Of a stretch of DNA of 64,000 nucleotides, positions 16,701 through 24,777 are shown piece after piece. The notes beneath the pieces are model-generated. The model had not been told where the DNA came from. It did not search any database and saw nothing but the letters and a program-made list of their open reading frames with translations. Source of the DNA: CAZPMC01 sp964587755. Lineage in GTDB: Bacteria > Bacillota > Clostridia > Acetivibrionales > DTU013. Each line of letters starts with the position of its first letter. The stretch's first letter is position 1. A program made the translations under genes and the position numbers. The stretch spans positions 1-64,000 of the forward strand of contig CAZPMC010000004.1 of assembly GCA_964587755.1 (NCBI GenBank), given 5' to 3'.

Positions 16701-18079
16701 CCCACAAATATACAGAAGTGCTTTTCGGTAAGGGTAATGTCTTTAAAGCCGGTACTATTGCATCTGTTGCAGAAAAAACTGCCTACGGATTTGTAAAAAA
16801 ATACATAGACGAAAAGGAGATAATGGCCACAAATGCTGAAATCAACAGGCTTGTCGCAGGCTGCACAGGAGTAAAAAGGACGACAGGCCAGCATCCGGGG
16901 GGGATTATAGTTATACCTCAAGGCAAAGAGGTTCAAGATTTTACACCGATTCAAAGACCTGCTGATGATACACAATCAGATATTATAACAACACATTTTG
17001 ATTTCCACTCATTGCATGACACTATTCTTAAGCTTGACATACTCGGACATGATGATCCTACTATGATTAAGTATTTAGAAGATTTGACAGGAGTAAAGGT
17101 TAAGGATGTACCTGTAAATGATGAGAAGGTAATGGAGCTGTTTTTATCCACCGATCCATTGGGAATTTCACCTGAGGACATAAACAGTAAGGTCGGAACC
17201 TTTGCCTTACCGGAGTTTGGGACTAGATTTGTACGCCAGATGCTCTTAGATACAAAACCTAAGACTTTTTCAGATTTATTGCAGATAAGCGGACTGTCAC
17301 ATGGTACAGACGTCTGGTTAAACAACGCCCAGGATTTGGTGCGGGATGGCACATGCACGATTTCTGATGTAATAGGAACAAGAGACAATATAATGGTTTA
17401 TCTTATGTATAAGGGCCTTGAACCCCAAAGTGCATTTAAGATTATGGAGGATGTAAGAAAGGGCAGAGGCTTAAAGCCGGAATACGAAGAGGAGATGCTG
17501 GCTCATTCTGTCCCCGAATGGTATATAGAATCATGTAAAAAGATAAAATATATGTTCCCAAAGGCCCATGCTGCAGCCTATGTGATGACGGCAATGAGGA
17601 TTGGGTGGTTCAAGGTTTATCATCCCCTGGCATTCTATGCTACTTATTTTACTGTCAGAGCAGATGAGTTTGATGCGGTATTGATGTGTAATGGAAAAGA
17701 TATTGTCCGCAACAAAATTAAGGAGCTGGAAAGCATGGGGAATAATATCTCTGCTAAGGATAGAAATATTCTAACAATACTAGAGGTTGTAAATGAAATG
17801 TATAGCAGGGGTTTTGACTTTGTACCTATCGATCTTTATAAATCGGATGCTACAAAATTTATAATCACAGAAAAGGGAATACGCCCGCCTCTTAATACGC
17901 TTAATGGGTTGGGGGTTACAGCAGCCAATTCTATAGCCGAAGCCCGCTCAGAAGGCGAATTTCTATCAATTGATGAGCTGAAAAGCAAGGCAAAATTAAG
18001 CAAAACTGTGATTGAGATTCTTCAACAAAACGGGTGCCTGGAGGGATTGCCTGAAAGCAGTCAAATGAGCTTTTTTTAA
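13763..18079 (+). CDS. polC: DNA polymerase III alpha subunit, PolC type
   Basis: Replicative DNA polymerase with its own 3'-5' exonuclease. 1438 residues, the usual Gram-positive length. In order: an N-terminal domain, an OB fold (about 225-330), a PHP domain opening with ELHLHTQMSAMDAV and split by the exonuclease, the exonuclease (FDIETTG near 431, HNASFDTGF, HRALDDA), then the polymerase with GSRGSVGSSF, a zinc-finger-like CGKCKYSEF...CPVC and the catalytic PDIDLNFSGEYQ. The gene is complete and ends the uppS operon, 3 nt from the convergent regulator gene. Confidence 0.97.
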   Translation: MTESVRNKSFVEVFSDVVLDKEAFNYFKKVSITNLCIFKKSEKLSIRAMASDLIPPDVTQRVEKALTDAFSLEVEIILGFDTSLCFEEALESYWDSIIYIINSQIALSRGILNNSQWELVNGELYVKLATVGNKILKAQGCDRLMEEIIRNSFGQEVSVKFVNCQLDSDFRERYNEFIEEEEARAESLAIAEEMAQSSKGSKSRRKRQACADDPSVVEIILGKNFSDNIMSMNEVTQDSGKVAIQGEVFNVAFREIRGNRYLCSFDISDHTNSLTIKFFFSKDDYDLRAEQVQNELHFKVRGEAQFDKYSKEVVILATDIIQLEKHEKQDNAEVKRVELHLHTQMSAMDAVTPVTKIIQRAAKWGHKAIAITDHGVVQAFPDAYNAGKKNNIKIIYGMECYLLDSEPSVVHRAMNKDCSYPLNGSYVVFDIETTGLYAGKDKIIEIGAVKLMGGKICETFSTFVNPQIPIPEFITKLTGINNAMVAGAPGIEEALDTFLKFVGDLPIVAHNASFDTGFIKYNAKAFGRRFDNTIVDTLQLTKNLLPKLGKYRLNTVAKHLGVELKNHHRALDDAIATANIFQKCVEMLKEKDIYCLEQIDDSINESLDYKNADSYHAIILVKNQTGLKNLYKIVSESHLEYFYKRPRVPKSLLMKYREGLILGSGCEAGELYRAIINENSDEEIEKIARFYDYLEIQPLGNNEFLILNGKVGSREELMDINNRIVKLGEKLSKPVVATCDVHFMDAEDEVFRRILMYGQGYQDADRQAPLFFRTTEEMLEEFSYLGEDKAYKVVVENTNIVADMAGDVIPIPLGTFPPKIEGAEEEIEKIAYKKAHEIYGVPLPEIVSKRLEKELNSIIKNGFAVMYLVAQRLVAKSNEDGYIVGSRGSVGSSFAATMTSITEVNPLPPHYICGKCKYSEFITDGSVGSGFDLPHKDCPVCASPLKGDGHDIPFETFLGFDGDKAPDIDLNFSGEYQAIAHKYTEVLFGKGNVFKAGTIASVAEKTAYGFVKKYIDEKEIMATNAEINRLVAGCTGVKRTTGQHPGGIIVIPQGKEVQDFTPIQRPADDTQSDIITTHFDFHSLHDTILKLDILGHDDPTMIKYLEDLTGVKVKDVPVNDEKVMELFLSTDPLGISPEDINSKVGTFALPEFGTRFVRQMLLDTKPKTFSDLLQISGLSHGTDVWLNNAQDLVRDGTCTISDVIGTRDNIMVYLMYKGLEPQSAFKIMEDVRKGRGLKPEYEEEMLAHSVPEWYIESCKKIKYMFPKAHAAAYVMTAMRIGWFKVYHPLAFYATYFTVRADEFDAVLMCNGKDIVRNKIKELESMGNNISAKDRNILTILEVVNEMYSRGFDFVPIDLYKSDATKFIITEKGIRPPLNTLNGLGVTAANSIAEARSEGEFLSIDELKSKAKLSKTVIEILQQNGCLEGLPESSQMSFF

Positions 18080-18082
18080 GAC

Positions 18083-18448
18083 TCAGATGCTTTCTAGCTT
18101 TTCCTTTATTTTTTCGATGGTCTCGTCGCTTACAATGTGTTCAATACGGCATGATTCGGCATATGCAGTTTCTTCTGATACACCAAGGATTTTAATCATA
18201 AATTCTGCTATTATGTTGTGGCGTTCACAGATTTTTTCTGCAGTTTTTTTGCCTTTTTCGGTTAAGATGATGTGACCGCGTTTATCCATGACGATGTAGC
18301 CTGAGGCTTTTAAAATACCCATAGCACGGCTAATACTTGGCTTTGTATAGCCTAGCTCATTGGCTATGTCAACAGAGCGGACATAACCGTTTCTGTCGGT
18401 AAGCAGAAGTATAGTTTCCAAATAATCCTCACCGGACTCATAGATCAT
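18083..18448 (-). CDS. Metal-dependent transcriptional regulator, DtxR/MntR family
   Basis: A 121-residue regulator, usually a manganese or iron sensing repressor. An N-terminal winged helix (SVDIANELGYTKPSISRAMGILKASGYI) is followed by the dimerisation region with the metal-site stretch HNIIAEFMIKILGVSEETAYAESCRIEHIVSDE. There is no SH3-like third domain, which fits MntR or IdeR-short forms. I start at the ATG at 18448, preceded by GAGGTG, rather than seven codons upstream. It has its own promoter. No transporter lies next to it, so the target is unknown. Confidence 0.88.
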   Translation of the reverse strand: MIYESGEDYLETILLLTDRNGYVRSVDIANELGYTKPSISRAMGILKASGYIVMDKRGHIILTEKGKKTAEKICERHNIIAEFMIKILGVSEETAYAESCRIEHIVSDETIEKIKEKLESI

Positions 18449-18481
18449 AGTACACCTCAAAATAATCATTAATTGGTAATT

Positions 18482-18510
18482 AGTATAGCATAGAGTCTAT
18501 ACCATATCAA
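18482..18510 (-). promoter_or_regulatory. Promoter of the DtxR/MntR-type regulator
   Basis: Read on the minus strand: TTGATA (18505-18510), a 17-nt spacer, TATACT (18482-18487). Just downstream is AT-rich sequence with the imperfect dyad TAATTACCAATTA, a possible operator. Confidence 0.65.
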
Positions 18511-18604
18511 GGAACCCTAGTATAACCGAGACCTGGTGCTAAAAGATATTCTTAAAATAACTTTATATCTTCGGTGCCTGTTACCAAAAAATCTGAATAT
18601 AATG

Positions 18605-18633
18605 TTGATAAATAAAGATAATAGTGATATACT
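18605..18633 (+). promoter_or_regulatory. Promoter of the rimP-nusA-infB operon
   Basis: TTGATA (18605-18610), 17-nt spacer, TATACT (18628-18633): identical hexamers and spacing to the rpsB promoter. The start would be near 18640, giving a leader of about 100 nt. The divergent region 18511-18604 holds an AT-rich inverted repeat (AAGATAT/ATATCTT) and no gene. Confidence 0.75.
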
Positions 18634-18657
18634 ATTAGTCGGACTAAAGCACATAGG

Positions 18658-18703
18658 TTATCTGACAAAGAGTGGGTCGACCCCACTCTTTGTCTTTAGA
18701 TAA
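18658..18703 (+). promoter_or_regulatory. Long hairpin in the rimP-nusA leader
   Basis: GACAAAGAGTGGG (18664-18676) pairs perfectly with CCCACTCTTTGTC (18682-18694) over a TCGAC loop. TTATCT (18658-18663) continues the stem with AGATAA (18698-18703) across a TTT bulge. No long T-run follows, so it looks more like a leader element or RNA-stability stem than a simple terminator. Confidence 0.7.
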
Positions 18704-18741
18704 AGGGATTGTGTTTTTACTGAAAGGAATGAAGCGGCAGT

Positions 18742-19203
18742 ATGGCGAAAAGAAAAATTGAAAATATTGTAACCGATTTTACGCAGCCCATAGTAGACTC
18801 ATTGTCTTTTGAATTGGTGGATGTTGAGTATATTAAAGAAGGAGCGTATTGGTATCTGAGGGTATACATTGATAAGCCGGGCGGGATTACAATTGACGAT
18901 TGTCAAGCTGTAAGTGAGCAGTTAAGCGATAAGCTTGACAAAACCGACCCAATAAAGCAAAGTTATATATTGGAGGTTTCTTCTCCTGGTGAGAGACCTC
19001 TTAAAAAAGAAAGAGACTTTGAACGTTACAAGGGACAATTAGTAGAAGTGAAGCTTTATCAGCCGTTAAACGGAAGAAAGCTGTTTGAAGGCGAATTAAT
19101 CGGCCTTGTAGACAATAAAGTACAAATAAAAAATGATAAGGATGAAACTTTGAGCTTTGACAGAAATGACACGGCTGTTGTCAGACGGATAATAAAGATA
19201 TAA
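18742..19203 (+). CDS. rimP: Ribosome maturation factor RimP
   Basis: Needed for 30S subunit assembly. 153 residues with the two RimP domains: an N-terminal alpha/beta part (FELVDVEYIKEGAYWYLRVYIDKPGGITIDDC) and a C-terminal SH3-like barrel. LEVSSPGERPLKKERDFERYKG is diagnostic. It is first in rimP-nusA-rnpM-ylxQ-infB-rbfA-nrnA-truB-ribF and has a structured leader. Confidence 0.96.
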   Translation: MAKRKIENIVTDFTQPIVDSLSFELVDVEYIKEGAYWYLRVYIDKPGGITIDDCQAVSEQLSDKLDKTDPIKQSYILEVSSPGERPLKKERDFERYKGQLVEVKLYQPLNGRKLFEGELIGLVDNKVQIKNDKDETLSFDRNDTAVVRRIIKI

Positions 19204-19259
19204 TAATAAAATGAATGCAGTGTTACCCGCCAGTACGGGATATGACAGGAGGTTATAAC

Positions 19260-20579
19260 ATGAGTGCGGAATTTATATATGCACTGGATCAATTACAATC
19301 AGAAAAGGGAATTGAAAAGACTGTATTGCTTGAAGCAATTGAATCAGCATTGGTTTCGGCATACAAAAGGAATTTTGGCTCTACACAGAATGTGAGAGTG
19401 AATATTGATTCTGAAACCGGTGATGTCAGGGTGTTCGCACTCAAAAAAGTCACAGCGTCACCTGAAATCGAAAATGAAGAAATCTCTGTAGAAGATGCAA
19501 GAAGGCTCAATCCTGAATATGATGAGGGTGATGTTGCTGAGATAGAGGTTACCCCTAGAAAATTTGGAAGAATCGCTGCTCAAACCGCAAAGCAGGTTAT
19601 AATGCAAAAAATACGGGAAGCTGAGCGCAGTAACATATATGAAGAGTACTCCAATAAAGAAGGGGACATAGTAACAGGTGTAATTCAAAGAAGCGAGAGA
19701 AGGAATGTTATTCTGGATTTGGGCAAGGCTGAAGCTATTATGATTCCGTCTGAACAGACCATTGGAGAAGAGTACCGGTTCAATGACAGATTAAAAACAT
19801 ATATAACAGAAGTAAAAAAGACAACTAAGGGACCACAGATTATGGTTTCTAGAACACATCCGGGGCTTGTTAAAAGACTTTTCGAGCTTGAGGTGCCGGA
19901 AATTCATGACGGTACTGTGGAAATAAAGAGTATTTCCAGGGAGGCAGGCTCAAGAACAAAGATTGCAGTGTTTTCAAAAGATCCTGATGTTGATCCTGTT
20001 GGTGCATGTGTAGGTCAGAAGGGAACAAGGGTCCAGGCAATTGTTGATGAGCTGAGAGGCGAAAAGATTGATATTGTAAAATGGAGCAGCAATGCAGAAG
20101 AATTCATCTCCAGCAGTCTCAATCCTGCAAAAGTAGTGAGGGTTGACTTAGATGAAGAAAGTAAGTCAGCCAGAGTTATTGTCCCTGATTTCCAGCTTTC
20201 ACTTGCAATAGGAAAAGAAGGACAAAATGCCAGACTTGCAGCAAAGCTTACAGGCTGGAAAATTGATATAAAGAGCGAATCGCAGCTTAGAGCTGTAATT
20301 GAACAGCAGATGTTTAATACCGGTAATGATTACTATGAGGACGAAACCGATGAAGAATTTGACGAGGAAGTAGTCGAGGAAGTATATGATGAAGCAGGCG
20401 AGGAAATAGACGAAGAAGCATACGATGAAGCAGACGGGGAAACAGACGAAGAAGCATACGATGGAGTAGATGGGGAAATAGAGGAAGAAGTCAACGAAGA
20501 AACATATGAGTTTGAGGATGGCGATTTTGAAACAGATGAGTCAGATGGTATTGATAATGAAGACGATGACCGTGAATAG
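19260..20579 (+). CDS. nusA: Transcription termination/antitermination factor NusA
   Basis: Binds RNA polymerase and controls pausing and intrinsic termination. The ATG at 19260 follows AGGAGG by 7 nt, so I prefer it to the ATG at 19215. 439 residues. The N-terminal polymerase-binding domain ends near 130, followed by an S1 domain (about 135-200), then two KH domains with VGACVGQKGTRVQAIV and LAIGKEGQNARLAAKLTGW. After residue 355 comes a long Glu/Asp tail with three diverged copies of an EEAYDEADGE-like unit. Such a tail is absent from B. subtilis NusA. Confidence 0.96.
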   Translation: MSAEFIYALDQLQSEKGIEKTVLLEAIESALVSAYKRNFGSTQNVRVNIDSETGDVRVFALKKVTASPEIENEEISVEDARRLNPEYDEGDVAEIEVTPRKFGRIAAQTAKQVIMQKIREAERSNIYEEYSNKEGDIVTGVIQRSERRNVILDLGKAEAIMIPSEQTIGEEYRFNDRLKTYITEVKKTTKGPQIMVSRTHPGLVKRLFELEVPEIHDGTVEIKSISREAGSRTKIAVFSKDPDVDPVGACVGQKGTRVQAIVDELRGEKIDIVKWSSNAEEFISSSLNPAKVVRVDLDEESKSARVIVPDFQLSLAIGKEGQNARLAAKLTGWKIDIKSESQLRAVIEQQMFNTGNDYYEDETDEEFDEEVVEEVYDEAGEEIDEEAYDEADGETDEEAYDGVDGEIEEEVNEETYEFEDGDFETDESDGIDNEDDDRE

Positions 20580-20591
20580 AGGTGAACGTGC

Positions 20592-20864
20592 TTGAAGCGG
20601 AAGAAAGTGCCAATGAGGATGTGCTTAGGGTGTCAGGAAATGAAGCCTAAAAAAGAGCTATTAAGAATCGTCAAAAATAAGGAAGGGGCTATTAGCGTGG
20701 ATACCACCGGCAAGTTGGCCGGCAGAGGGGCGTATATATGCAAAAGCACGGAATGCTTTGAGAAGGTTAAAAAGGCAAGAAGACTCGAAAAGACTTTTGA
20801 ATGCCGTATTGATGAACAGATTTATCAGAGCTTAAGAAAACAATTGGAGGCAGAGAATGGTTGA
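20592..20864 (+). CDS. rnpM: RNase P modulator RnpM (YlxR family)
   Basis: A 90-residue YlxR protein, reported to bind RNase P RNA and modulate its activity. The family signature RMCLGCQEMKPKKELLRIVKN and the later GRGAYICKSTECFEKV are present; the cysteines lie in the usual positions. TTG at 20592 is the start, with GAGGTG 7 nt upstream. The end overlaps ylxQ by 8 nt. Confidence 0.92.
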   Translation: MKRKKVPMRMCLGCQEMKPKKELLRIVKNKEGAISVDTTGKLAGRGAYICKSTECFEKVKKARRLEKTFECRIDEQIYQSLRKQLEAENG

Positions 20865-21183
20865 AAGGATATACTCCTTTCTTGGACTGGCAACAAAAGC
20901 AGGTAAAATAATTTCAGGCGAGGGTAGCTGCGAGAAGGCTATAAAAAACGCAAGGGTATATCTGGTTATAGTAACACAGGACTCTTCAGACAATACTAAG
21001 AAGAAATTCAAAAATATGTGCAGTTACCGGAACATTGAAATTAGGTTCTTTGGGGAAAAAGACAAGTTGGGAAGGTATATCGGTAAGAAGGTTCGTTCTG
21101 TAATCGCAGTAGCGGATAATGGATTTGCAGAGCATATAAAAGAACTGATTGATAACCGCGGTATAGAACATGGGGGTGCATAA
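20857..21183 (+). CDS. ylxQ: L7Ae-family RNA-binding protein YlxQ (RplGA)
   Basis: A 108-residue protein of the L7Ae/L30e/S12e fold that binds kink-turn RNA. FLGLATKAGKIISGEGSCEKAIKNAR and LVIVTQDSSDNTKKKF are the family landmarks, and PxLGR-like KDKLGRYIGKKVRSVIAV follows. It overlaps rnpM, and its C-terminal coding region contains the infB ribosome binding site. Confidence 0.92.
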   Translation: MVERIYSFLGLATKAGKIISGEGSCEKAIKNARVYLVIVTQDSSDNTKKKFKNMCSYRNIEIRFFGEKDKLGRYIGKKVRSVIAVADNGFAEHIKELIDNRGIEHGGA

Positions 21184-21184
21184 T

Positions 21185-24100
21185 TTGGAAAAAGTAAGGG
21201 TTTACGAACTAGCGAAAGAACTTAACACAACTAGCAAGAGATTGATGGAAAAGCTTGCTGAGATAAATGTGGAGGTAAAAAACCACATGAGTCTTCTTGA
21301 AAGCCATGAGCTTGAGGCTTTGTATAAGCATATAGGTGTAATAAGACACGATGATAAAAAAACGGAGCAGGAACCAGTTAAGGCTCCGCCTTCTCCATCT
21401 GTCCAGCTTACCAGTGAGCAAAGAAGAGAAGCTAAAAAAGCGCCCCGAATAATCAGAACAACTGAAGTTATTATTAGTAGCAGTGATGCAGAAACAGATA
21501 TGTCAAAAACCGCTAAAGACGGTTATTCAAGAGGTGGTTCAAGAAAAGGCGGGCATGGTTTTGTAGTATCCTCTGATTCTAATTCGGGCTTAAGAGCCGG
21601 ATTTGTCAGAGATACCGATCCTGATTACACTAAATTGATAAGTAAAGCCAGGAAGACTGAAAGGAAGGCAACAAAGACAGAAACACCAGCTGTTGAGAAA
21701 AGAAAAGCAGATAAAAGTGCAGCCGCTAATAAGATTGAAAAGTCTGATAAGGTTGTTACGGGAGTTAAGAAAGATAAAGATGTAGTTAAGAAAGATAAAG
21801 AAATAAAAGCAGTAAAAGAAGTGAAAGAAGCAATAGACGCGAAAGATATAAAGAAAGAAATTAAGAAAGATATAAAGAAGAAAGATATAAAGGCTGAAAT
21901 AGTCGAAGCAAAAAAGGATGAACCATCAGATATGCATGATGAAAAAGATAAGCCTAAGGCAAAGCCTGAAGTTAAAAAGACTGAAAAGAGTCTTGAGCAG
22001 GAACCCAAAAAAGAAAAGGCTAAGGACAAGGAGCTTGCTGCAAAAACCGACTCCCAAGGTATTGTTACGAAGCGTGAAGAGAAAACTCAACGGGGCAAGA
22101 CTCGCAGCGACAAACCTCAATATCAGGGGGACAGACCTCAAAGTGACAAACCTCAATACAAGGGCAGCAGAGTAAAGGACGATAGACCTCAATACACTGA
22201 CAGACATCAAAGTGGAGCAGGTAACCGTCAGGGCAGTAAGTCGCTTGAAATTCCAAAGCCTGATTTTTCTGCCGCTAAAAATGAGGAAATTGTATCCCAA
22301 AGAAGTGAATCTAGACGTGAGTTTTTTGGCAGGGATAGTGCAAAGGATAATAAAAGAGAGTTAAGAAAAGAAGTCCCAAGGATTCCTGCAATGACTAAGG
22401 CACAGAAGAAGATAAGGCCTACTCATATTGGGCTTTCTGAAAAGAAAGGTCTTTCTGAGATTCTTTCGGAGGACTTTATTTTAAATGAATTCTATAACGA
22501 TACCGGCTCAAAGAAGAAGAAACAAAGCAGACCGAAGAAAGATAAAAGCGCACCTGCCAAATACATTCCTCCAAGAGCAGTATTGACTTCTATCAAGGTG
22601 CCTGACAGCATTACTGTTAAGGAATTAGCTGAAAGACTCAAAAAGACTTCCGGCGATGTTATCAAGAAACTGATAGCATTAGGCGTAATGGCTACTCTTA
22701 ATGAAGAGGTTGACTTTGACACTGCTGCCATCGTTGCTGAAGAATTTGGGGTAACGGCAGAAAAAGAAATCATTATAAATGATGAAGATATATTATTTGA
22801 TGATTCTGAAGATGATGATCCTGATAAGCTGGTTACACGGCCTCCTGTTGTGGTTGTAATGGGTCATGTCGATCATGGAAAGACCTCGCTGCTTGATGCA
22901 ATACGTTCAACAAATGTGACGGATAAAGAAGCAGGTGGTATAACTCAACATATTGGCGCTTATTCGGTTAAGATAAAGAATAGAAATATCACTTTCCTTG
23001 ATACGCCAGGTCATGAAGCATTTACAGCTATGAGGGCAAGAGGTGCACAGGCAACTGATATAGCAATACTTGTAGTTGCAGCCGATGATGGTGTTATGCC
23101 TCAGACTGTTGAAGCGATTAATCATGCAAAGGCGGCAAATGTAAGTATTATTGTTGCCATAAACAAGATTGACAAACCCGGTGCAAACCCCGAAAGAGTT
23201 AAGCAGGAGCTTACCCAGCACGGTCTCGTGCCTGAGGAATGGGGCGGGGATATTATATGTGTAAATGTATCCGCAAAGAATCACGAGAACATTGACCAGC
23301 TACTTGAAATGGTGCTGTTGACTGCTGATATTATGGAGCTTAAGGCTGATCCGACCAGACAGGCCAAGGGTACCGTTATAGAAGCTAAGCTTGATAAAAA
23401 CAGAGGGTCCATTGCAACATTACTGGTACAAAGAGGCACACTAAAGGTTGGCGACTCTATTGTAACAGGAACAACGGTGGGTAGAATAAGGGCAATGGTT
23501 AATGATAAGCGGGAGCCTGTTCAAAGTGCAGGACCGTCAACGCCTGTTGAAATACTTGGTTTGCCTGAGGTTCCAGAAGCAGGGGAAGTGTTTTACGCTA
23601 TCACAGATGAAAAGGTTGCAAAACATCTTGTGGAGAGCCGAAAGAATAAGCTGAAAGAGCAGCAAATGATGAACTCGTCAAGAGTAACCTTAGATGACCT
23701 ATACAAACAGATTTCAGAGGGGACAGTCAAGGATTTAAATATTATTGTTAAAGCAGACGTACAAGGCACGGTTGAAGCTCTTAAGCAATCTCTTGACAAG
23801 CTGTCTAACGACGAGGTAAGAGTAAAGATAATTCATGGCGGAGTGGGGGCAATTAACGAGTCGGATGTTACTCTTGCAGATGTATCAAATGCTATCATTA
23901 TCGGCTTTAATGTCAGACCCGTAGCAAATGTAACCGAGGCTGCTGCAAATGCAGGGGTTGACATAAGGCTCTACAGAGTTATATACAATGCAATCGAGGA
24001 CATAGAAGCAGCTATGAAGGGTATGCTTGCACCCACGTTTAAAGAGGTGGTATTGGGGCATACTGAGGTAAGGCAAATTTTCAAGGTGTCCGATATAGGA

Positions 24101-24334
24101 ACAATAGCAGGCTGTTATGTGCTTGACGGCAAAATTGTAAGAAACTCTGAGGTCCGGGTTGTCAGGGACGGAATAGTTATATATGAGGGCAAGCTTGCTT
24201 CATTAAAGCGTTTCAAGGATGACGTAAGAGAAGTAGTTCAAGGATATGAATGCGGTCTTTCTATTGAAAGGTACAATGATATTAAGGAAGGCGATATTAT
24301 TGAATCCTTTGTAATGGAAGAGGTTAAAAGATAG
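21185..24334 (+). CDS. infB: Translation initiation factor IF-2
   Basis: GTPase that brings initiator tRNA to the 30S subunit and drives subunit joining. I start at the TTG at 21185, with GGGGGTG 6 nt upstream and just after the ylxQ stop; an ATG at 21170 is possible. 1049 residues, long for IF-2. An N-terminal helical subdomain (VYELAKELNTTSKRLMEKL) comes first. About 400 residues of low-complexity Lys/Glu/Asp sequence follow, with PQY-containing repeats near 310-350, then the second IF2N domain. The G domain has GHVDHGKTS near 560, DTPGHEAF near 605 and NKID near 660, and domains II-IV complete the protein. Confidence 0.97.
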   Translation: MEKVRVYELAKELNTTSKRLMEKLAEINVEVKNHMSLLESHELEALYKHIGVIRHDDKKTEQEPVKAPPSPSVQLTSEQRREAKKAPRIIRTTEVIISSSDAETDMSKTAKDGYSRGGSRKGGHGFVVSSDSNSGLRAGFVRDTDPDYTKLISKARKTERKATKTETPAVEKRKADKSAAANKIEKSDKVVTGVKKDKDVVKKDKEIKAVKEVKEAIDAKDIKKEIKKDIKKKDIKAEIVEAKKDEPSDMHDEKDKPKAKPEVKKTEKSLEQEPKKEKAKDKELAAKTDSQGIVTKREEKTQRGKTRSDKPQYQGDRPQSDKPQYKGSRVKDDRPQYTDRHQSGAGNRQGSKSLEIPKPDFSAAKNEEIVSQRSESRREFFGRDSAKDNKRELRKEVPRIPAMTKAQKKIRPTHIGLSEKKGLSEILSEDFILNEFYNDTGSKKKKQSRPKKDKSAPAKYIPPRAVLTSIKVPDSITVKELAERLKKTSGDVIKKLIALGVMATLNEEVDFDTAAIVAEEFGVTAEKEIIINDEDILFDDSEDDDPDKLVTRPPVVVVMGHVDHGKTSLLDAIRSTNVTDKEAGGITQHIGAYSVKIKNRNITFLDTPGHEAFTAMRARGAQATDIAILVVAADDGVMPQTVEAINHAKAANVSIIVAINKIDKPGANPERVKQELTQHGLVPEEWGGDIICVNVSAKNHENIDQLLEMVLLTADIMELKADPTRQAKGTVIEAKLDKNRGSIATLLVQRGTLKVGDSIVTGTTVGRIRAMVNDKREPVQSAGPSTPVEILGLPEVPEAGEVFYAITDEKVAKHLVESRKNKLKEQQMMNSSRVTLDDLYKQISEGTVKDLNIIVKADVQGTVEALKQSLDKLSNDEVRVKIIHGGVGAINESDVTLADVSNAIIIGFNVRPVANVTEAAANAGVDIRLYRVIYNAIEDIEAAMKGMLAPTFKEVVLGHTEVRQIFKVSDIGTIAGCYVLDGKIVRNSEVRVVRDGIVIYEGKLASLKRFKDDVREVVQGYECGLSIERYNDIKEGDIIESFVMEEVKR

Positions 24335-24367
24335 AGACTAATAAATTCTTTATAGATTGAATAATTA

Positions 24368-24404
24368 GCCGGATGGGCGGGGTGACTGTCCGCCCGGCTT
24401 TTTT
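24368..24404 (+). terminator. Intrinsic terminator or attenuator between infB and rbfA
   Basis: GCCGGATGGGCGG (24368-24380) pairs with CCGCCCGGC (24390-24398), with a small bulge, and TTTTTT follows. It lies inside a conserved operon, so it probably reduces rather than stops transcription of rbfA-ribF. Confidence 0.75.
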
Positions 24405-24421
24405 GCTAAGGAGTGGTGATG

Positions 24422-24766
24422 ATGGACAGGATAGGAAGAATTTCTGAGGAAATGAAAAAAGAGGTAAGTGCAATAATACAAAATGAGCTCAAGGACCCAA
24501 GGTTGCCGAAGATTGTCAGTGTAACCTCTGCCGAAGTGACTAAGGATTTGAGGTATGCCAAGATATATGTAAGTGTTCTGGGTTCTGAAGAAGAAAAAGA
24601 AAACGCACTTAAGGGGCTAAAGAGTGCACAAGGCTTCATAAGACGTGAGATAGGTCACAGGCTCAAGCTCAGATATACTCCCGAGCTTATTTTCCATCTG
24701 GATAATTCAATCGAAAGAGGCATTTACATTTCTAAACTAATTGATGAGACCCTTAATGACAAATAG
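24422..24766 (+). CDS. rbfA: Ribosome-binding factor A
   Basis: KH-fold protein that binds the immature 30S subunit near 16S helix 1 and is linked to cold adaptation. 114 residues from the ATG at 24422, which is 8 nt after AAGGAG; GTG or ATG codons 3-9 nt upstream are possible. RIGRISEEMKKEVSAIIQNELKDPRLP and the ELIFHLDNSIERGIYISKL end are family signatures. Confidence 0.94.
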   Translation: MDRIGRISEEMKKEVSAIIQNELKDPRLPKIVSVTSAEVTKDLRYAKIYVSVLGSEEEKENALKGLKSAQGFIRREIGHRLKLRYTPELIFHLDNSIERGIYISKLIDETLNDK

Positions 24767-24777
24767 GTGGTGAACTA

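Noticed and set aside
21625..22300. Overlapping long minus-strand ORFs
   Set aside because: Antisense to the repetitive Lys/Glu part of infB. Low complexity (Phe/Ser/Leu) produced by the repeat composition.
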